Shown here piece by piece: positions 43,934 to 46,699 of a stretch of DNA of 46,699 nucleotides. The position numbers and the translations under genes were made by a program. This stretch comes from Bacillota bacterium. Lineage in GTDB: Bacteria; Bacillota; Desulfitobacteriia; Desulfitobacteriales; JAJXUE01. The stretch spans positions 1 through 46,699 of the forward strand of contig JAJXUE010000022.1 in NCBI GenBank assembly GCA_021783135.1. Direction: 5' to 3'. The number at the start of each line of letters is the position of its first letter. The first letter of the stretch is position 1. Below the pieces are notes generated by a model. That model had not been told where the DNA came from. It saw only the letters and a program-made list of their open reading frames with translations, and ran no database searches.

Positions 43934-45299
43934 AAGCTTTGCTCCTTAATTTACTCAATGCATCACGCAGCGGGAAGAGCGCAGTATAGGTTGGCAGTAC
44001 ATAAATTCCTTGTTCAGAATGTTGGCGCTCGGTCAAACTTGCCAATGCCTGATTCAAATCCTTAATGATCGCTAACTTATCCGTTGCAATTCCGGCATAT
44101 TTTAAACGTACTGCCATATCCTCCGCCCGAGTTCCGGCGCAGATAACATGGTCTATTCTGCCCTGCAAGAGTTCAAAATCCACATCCCAAAGCCAAGATA
44201 TATCACGCCCGTCAGCGGCATTATCATTAATTGCAATTAATAAATCTAATTGCTTATTGCCTTGGACCATGGCCCGAATCACTTCATTGAGCCCGGTCGG
44301 GTTTTTTACGAGACTTAGAGTTATCCGATTTGTCCCAACAGCAAATTGTTCCATACGACCCGCTTGGGGTTTGAACTCCTGCAAAGCAGTCTTAATCGTT
44401 TGGTCGTCAATTCCCATGTTCTCAGCGGCTGCGATCGCGGCCAAGGCATTGTACACATTATAGAATCCTTGATGTTGCAAATAAAAGTCAGTTGCGCCTA
44501 CTTTAAAACTAATTCCTTCTAAATCGTGCAACCCTACTTCTTCCGCTAATACTTGTGGAGCAGGGCGCTTAAAGCCGCATTTTGGGCAGCGGTAAATTCC
44601 CAATTGTCCATAATGGTAAAAGTCATAAACGTAAGTATAGCCGCAAAAACTGCAATGTCTCGCCTCGCGTGCTTGGTTACTTTGCGCCGTGCCATACTCA
44701 TTGGCACTAACACCGTAATACACCACATTAGTGCGGCCGACTCCTATTTGTGCAACTAACGGATCATCAGCATTTAAAATAAGTTTGGCCTTGGGCAAAT
44801 TGTCCAAAACTGTCTCTTTAACCAACCAAACTGTCTTATCTAGCTCACCATAGCGATCCAACTGATCGCGGAAAAAATTAGTGATTATTACGGTGTGAGG
44901 CATTACTTGGGGTGCAACCTTGCTTACAGTAGCTTCATCAACTTCCAGCACCGCCATCTCAGTCTTGATGCTTCCTGACCAGTCTGACGAGTTCAGAAAA
45001 GCGGTAGCCACGCCGGTTATGAGGTTAGCACCTGCTTGATTAAACGTTAAATTTAAATTAGTTTTAGCAAATATTGCTGCTAACATATTAGCCGTAGTGG
45101 TTTTGCCATTAGTTCCGGTAACGATAACTGTTCCTTTCGGCAGTTGTCGAGCCAAATAACCAATTAACTGCGGCGATAGTTTCAATGCTAGCGCCCCAGG
45201 TAAGGTAGTTCCGTTTTTTCCCATGAGGCGTGATAGCCAAAAAACAGTCTTACCCAGCCATACGGCGGCAATGAAGCGTAATTTGGTGACGAAATTCAT
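43923..45299 (-). CDS. murT: Lipid II isoglutaminyl synthase, Mur-ligase-like subunit MurT
   Basis: MurT amidates lipid II together with GatD using ATP. The Mur-ligase ATP motif is GTNGKTTTA (residues ~61-69). The MurT-specific zinc ribbon is present as CSFCGYTY and YRCPKCGFKRP. The C-terminal domain (DUF1727) contains VKNPTGLNEVIR. ATG 45299 has AAAGGGG 9 nt upstream. About 458 residues. A ~440-bp gene-free stretch lies before it. Confidence 0.96.
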   Translation of the reverse strand: MNFVTKLRFIAAVWLGKTVFWLSRLMGKNGTTLPGALALKLSPQLIGYLARQLPKGTVIVTGTNGKTTTANMLAAIFAKTNLNLTFNQAGANLITGVATAFLNSSDWSGSIKTEMAVLEVDEATVSKVAPQVMPHTVIITNFFRDQLDRYGELDKTVWLVKETVLDNLPKAKLILNADDPLVAQIGVGRTNVVYYGVSANEYGTAQSNQAREARHCSFCGYTYVYDFYHYGQLGIYRCPKCGFKRPAPQVLAEEVGLHDLEGISFKVGATDFYLQHQGFYNVYNALAAIAAAENMGIDDQTIKTALQEFKPQAGRMEQFAVGTNRITLSLVKNPTGLNEVIRAMVQGNKQLDLLIAINDNAADGRDISWLWDVDFELLQGRIDHVICAGTRAEDMAVRLKYAGIATDKLAIIKDLNQALASLTERQHSEQGIYVLPTYTALFPLRDALSKLRSKAYAT

Positions 45300-45736
45300 T
45301 AAATATATCCCCTTTATGTTACGCCAATCCATTCTAATTCTAAGCTTTACGGTAAATATTATCAACAACTATACGTTTTTCTTAAACTTCGTCCCTTAAA
45401 ATACTTTCAGGTATTACAATTACTATCGAGCCAATACCCTATTCACCACACATATCTAGGCTTGGCAGACCCTCTACTAGGCAGCTAGAAGACTATCCTG
45501 CGTTATGCAGAAAGACCCCGTCACGCCTGAAAACGCAACAGGATCTTCACCCACAGATAAATTACTCATACCGCATCTCGGAGGCTAAGCCGCATCGTTT
45601 TACAGCCTAAGCCAATATATGCTGACGTACCATTCCCCAGCTACGAGCTAGGCTTTATGTTCTTGGCAGTTGCTATATGCTTTGTTCCTGGCTTCTCGGC
45701 AAAAGCAATACTTCAAATAATGGCTTTACTATACGC
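45300..45736. other. Gene-free stretch with strong secondary structure upstream of murT
   Basis: No convincing gene is present in 437 bp. The minus strand has several stems. GAAGA...TCTTC encloses TCCTG/CAGGA and GCGTT/AACGC at about 45490-45553, and AATAC/GTATT lies near 45400. A long-range GCCTA...TAGGC pairing spans about 45605-45655. It could be the murT 5' leader or a separate RNA. I tested it by eye against cobalamin, c-di-AMP, 6S, RNase P, tmRNA and SRP RNA signatures and found no match. Confidence 0.4.
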
Positions 45737-46204
45737 TTACGCTTTACTTTCTTCAACTAAAAACTCTTTATGAAATAGTGCCTGATGAATATCCCCCTGA
45801 CTCACAAGCCCGATTAACCTGCCGGATGTGTCCACAACAGGCAATCTTCTAATATGTTTACTGACCATCATTGAAAGCGCATTTAACAGCGGTGTGTCAG
45901 GTTCAACAGAGTAGACCTTTTTGGTGAACACTTCGCCAACTTTTTGGTGCGCTGTAGCTCCATATCTTCGGCTTAAATCATCGAAGACTTTAAATTCATT
46001 AGGGTCGTTAAAAAGTTCGGCATAACTAGGGTAAATTGAGCGGAGTATATCCACTTCAGTTATCATCCCAACTAGATTATCGTTGTCGTCTAACACTGGA
46101 AGTCCACTAAATTTTCTCAAACAAATAACAGAAGCTGCCTTCTTTACACTATCATCTAGCCTCACAGTTTGAACATTTGTTGTCATAATGTCTTTAATTA
46201 ACAC
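45737..46204 (-). CDS. Two-CBS-domain protein
   Basis: This is a 155-residue stand-alone pair of CBS domains. The first (residues ~1-55) has IMTTNVQTVRLDDS and SGLPVLDDNDNLVGMITEVDIL. The second (residues ~90-145) has VYSVEPDTPL and RRLPVVDTSGRLIGLVSQGDI. CBS pairs bind adenosyl ligands such as AMP, ATP or SAM and act as energy or ligand sensors. The start is GTG with AAAGGGG about 10 nt upstream. No enzyme domain is attached, and the partner is unknown. Confidence 0.92.
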   Translation of the reverse strand: MLIKDIMTTNVQTVRLDDSVKKAASVICLRKFSGLPVLDDNDNLVGMITEVDILRSIYPSYAELFNDPNEFKVFDDLSRRYGATAHQKVGEVFTKKVYSVEPDTPLLNALSMMVSKHIRRLPVVDTSGRLIGLVSQGDIHQALFHKEFLVEESKA

Positions 46205-46578
46205 ATTATTCGTCCCCTTTCAATGGATACCCTCAAATGCCACATCAGAATGCATTTTGACTCATTAAACACTATTCTTTACCTTAAACACTATTCTTTA
46301 CCTTACCTAGTAAAAAGAAAGCTTTTTTCTCTCACCCTAAGTTTTCAGATAATATAATTGATACTAAATAGTTTGTCGATTTTTGTCAAGAGTTTTGATT
46401 TCCCAAATACATATCTTCCCAATTTAACGAATTTTCTAAACGTCCACTTTGCTTAATGGTTAACGTGCTCCGGCACCTATGGGATGGATTATTTCACCTA
46501 GGCAATACCCTACGCAATACCACCTTCTCCGCCGTGGCAACGGCGCAGCGCGGCGCGTTTGCTCATGCCGGGCACATA
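46205..46578. other. Gene-free stretch between the CBS gene and 5S rRNA
   Basis: No gene is seen. It holds a 19-bp tandem repeat (46265-46302), an AT-rich part, and a GC-rich end with CGCCGTTGCC-type self-complementarity near 46530-46560, just past the rRNA terminator. Confidence 0.5.
46265..46302. repeat. 19-bp tandem repeat
   Basis: TTAAACACTATTCTTTACC occurs twice head to tail, with the first bases of a third unit following. It lies ~60 bp before the CBS gene start. No function is evident. Confidence 0.85.
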
Positions 46579-46613
46579 TAAAAAAAGACCGGTACTCACA
46601 AGAAGTACCGGAC
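46579..46613 (-). terminator. Terminator of the rRNA operon
   Basis: On the minus strand GTCCGGTACT pairs with AGTACCGGTC (one mismatch) and is followed by seven T residues. It lies just past the 3' end of 5S rRNA. Confidence 0.88.
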
Positions 46614-46619
46614 TTTTTA

Positions 46620-46699
46620 CCTGGCAACGACCTACCTTCCCAGGACCCTGCGGTCCAAGTATTATCGGCCCTGGAGGGCTTAACTGCCGTGTTCGGGAT
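46620..46699 (-). rRNA. rrf: 5S ribosomal RNA (3' part; runs off the window)
   Basis: The minus strand contains the conserved 5S segments ATCCCGAACACGGCAG, TTAAGCCCTCCAG and, at the 3' end, TAGGTCGTTGCCAGG. About 80 nt are in the window and the 5' ~37 nt lie beyond the right edge. The orientation implies 16S and 23S genes further right. Confidence 0.95.

Noticed and set aside
45300-45736. Cobalamin riboswitch, 6S RNA, tmRNA, RNase P RNA or SRP RNA
   Set aside because: A weak B12-box-like AGCCAGGAAC occurs, but the other conserved cobalamin segments are missing. Signature sequences of the other RNAs were not found on either strand.

Overview
The window looks like chromosomal DNA from an anaerobic, low-to-mid GC Gram-positive bacterium of the Clostridia type. 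This rests on strong AGGAGG ribosome sites, a CIRCE operator on groESL, MurT/GatD lipid II amidation genes, an NdoA-type toxin pair, a DUF3243 protein, and a selenocysteine formate dehydrogenase joined to HydBC/NuoEF-like subunits. I cannot name the genus. About 49 protein genes are supported, most on the minus strand, and a 5S rRNA gene runs off the right edge, also on the minus strand.

Layout. 1-488: two tandem copies of a ~216-bp, highly self-complementary repeat, not explained by any gene. 0.5-3.7 kb (minus): polysaccharide deacetylase, GT28 glycolipid glycosyltransferase and a PAP2/BcrC phosphatase, all envelope enzymes. 3.9-7.2 kb (plus): ECF sigma factor, zinc-finger anti-sigma factor, a bactofilin-like membrane protein and a DedA protein fused to a degenerate PAP2 half. 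7.2-12.3 kb (minus): guaA, hpt, an anchored protein and groES-groEL. 12.5-15.8 kb: the cofactor operon moaA-MOSC-mog behind a structured, terminator-bearing leader, divergent from fdhD. 15.9-20.5 kb: small unknown proteins (one a 33-aa single-helix microprotein), ybaK, a cyclase-family hydrolase, zwf and gnd. 20.7-26.5 kb: a minus-strand operon of 5-formyl-THF cyclo-ligase, a NuoE-like and a HydB/NuoF-like subunit, and a selenocysteine FdhA read through an in-frame TGA.

26.6-30.5 kb: LysO-type exporter, an anchored unknown protein, a CCA-adding-enzyme relative lacking its catalytic head, a cluster of DnaA boxes with no dnaA nearby, and a 71-aa protein. 30.7-33.4 kb: the t6A operon tsaE-tsaB-rimI-tsaD. 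33.5-43 kb: DinB-like protein, YigZ, a multicopper-oxidase-like protein with altered copper ligands, amidohydrolase, EamA transporter, tex, asparaginase, a C26 amidotransferase and the NdoAI/NdoA toxin pair. 43.2-46.7 kb: gatD/murT, a structured gene-free stretch, a CBS-domain protein and partial 5S rRNA.

The clearest functional theme is formate metabolism: Moco/Tuco synthesis (moaA, MOSC, mog), sulfur loading of the cofactor (fdhD), and a probably electron-bifurcating seleno-formate dehydrogenase cotranscribed with a folate C1 enzyme. I did not find a wholly new multi-gene system. The most unusual signals are the structured repeat at the left edge, the DnaA-box cluster at 30 kb, the headless CCA-type protein and the altered copper protein.
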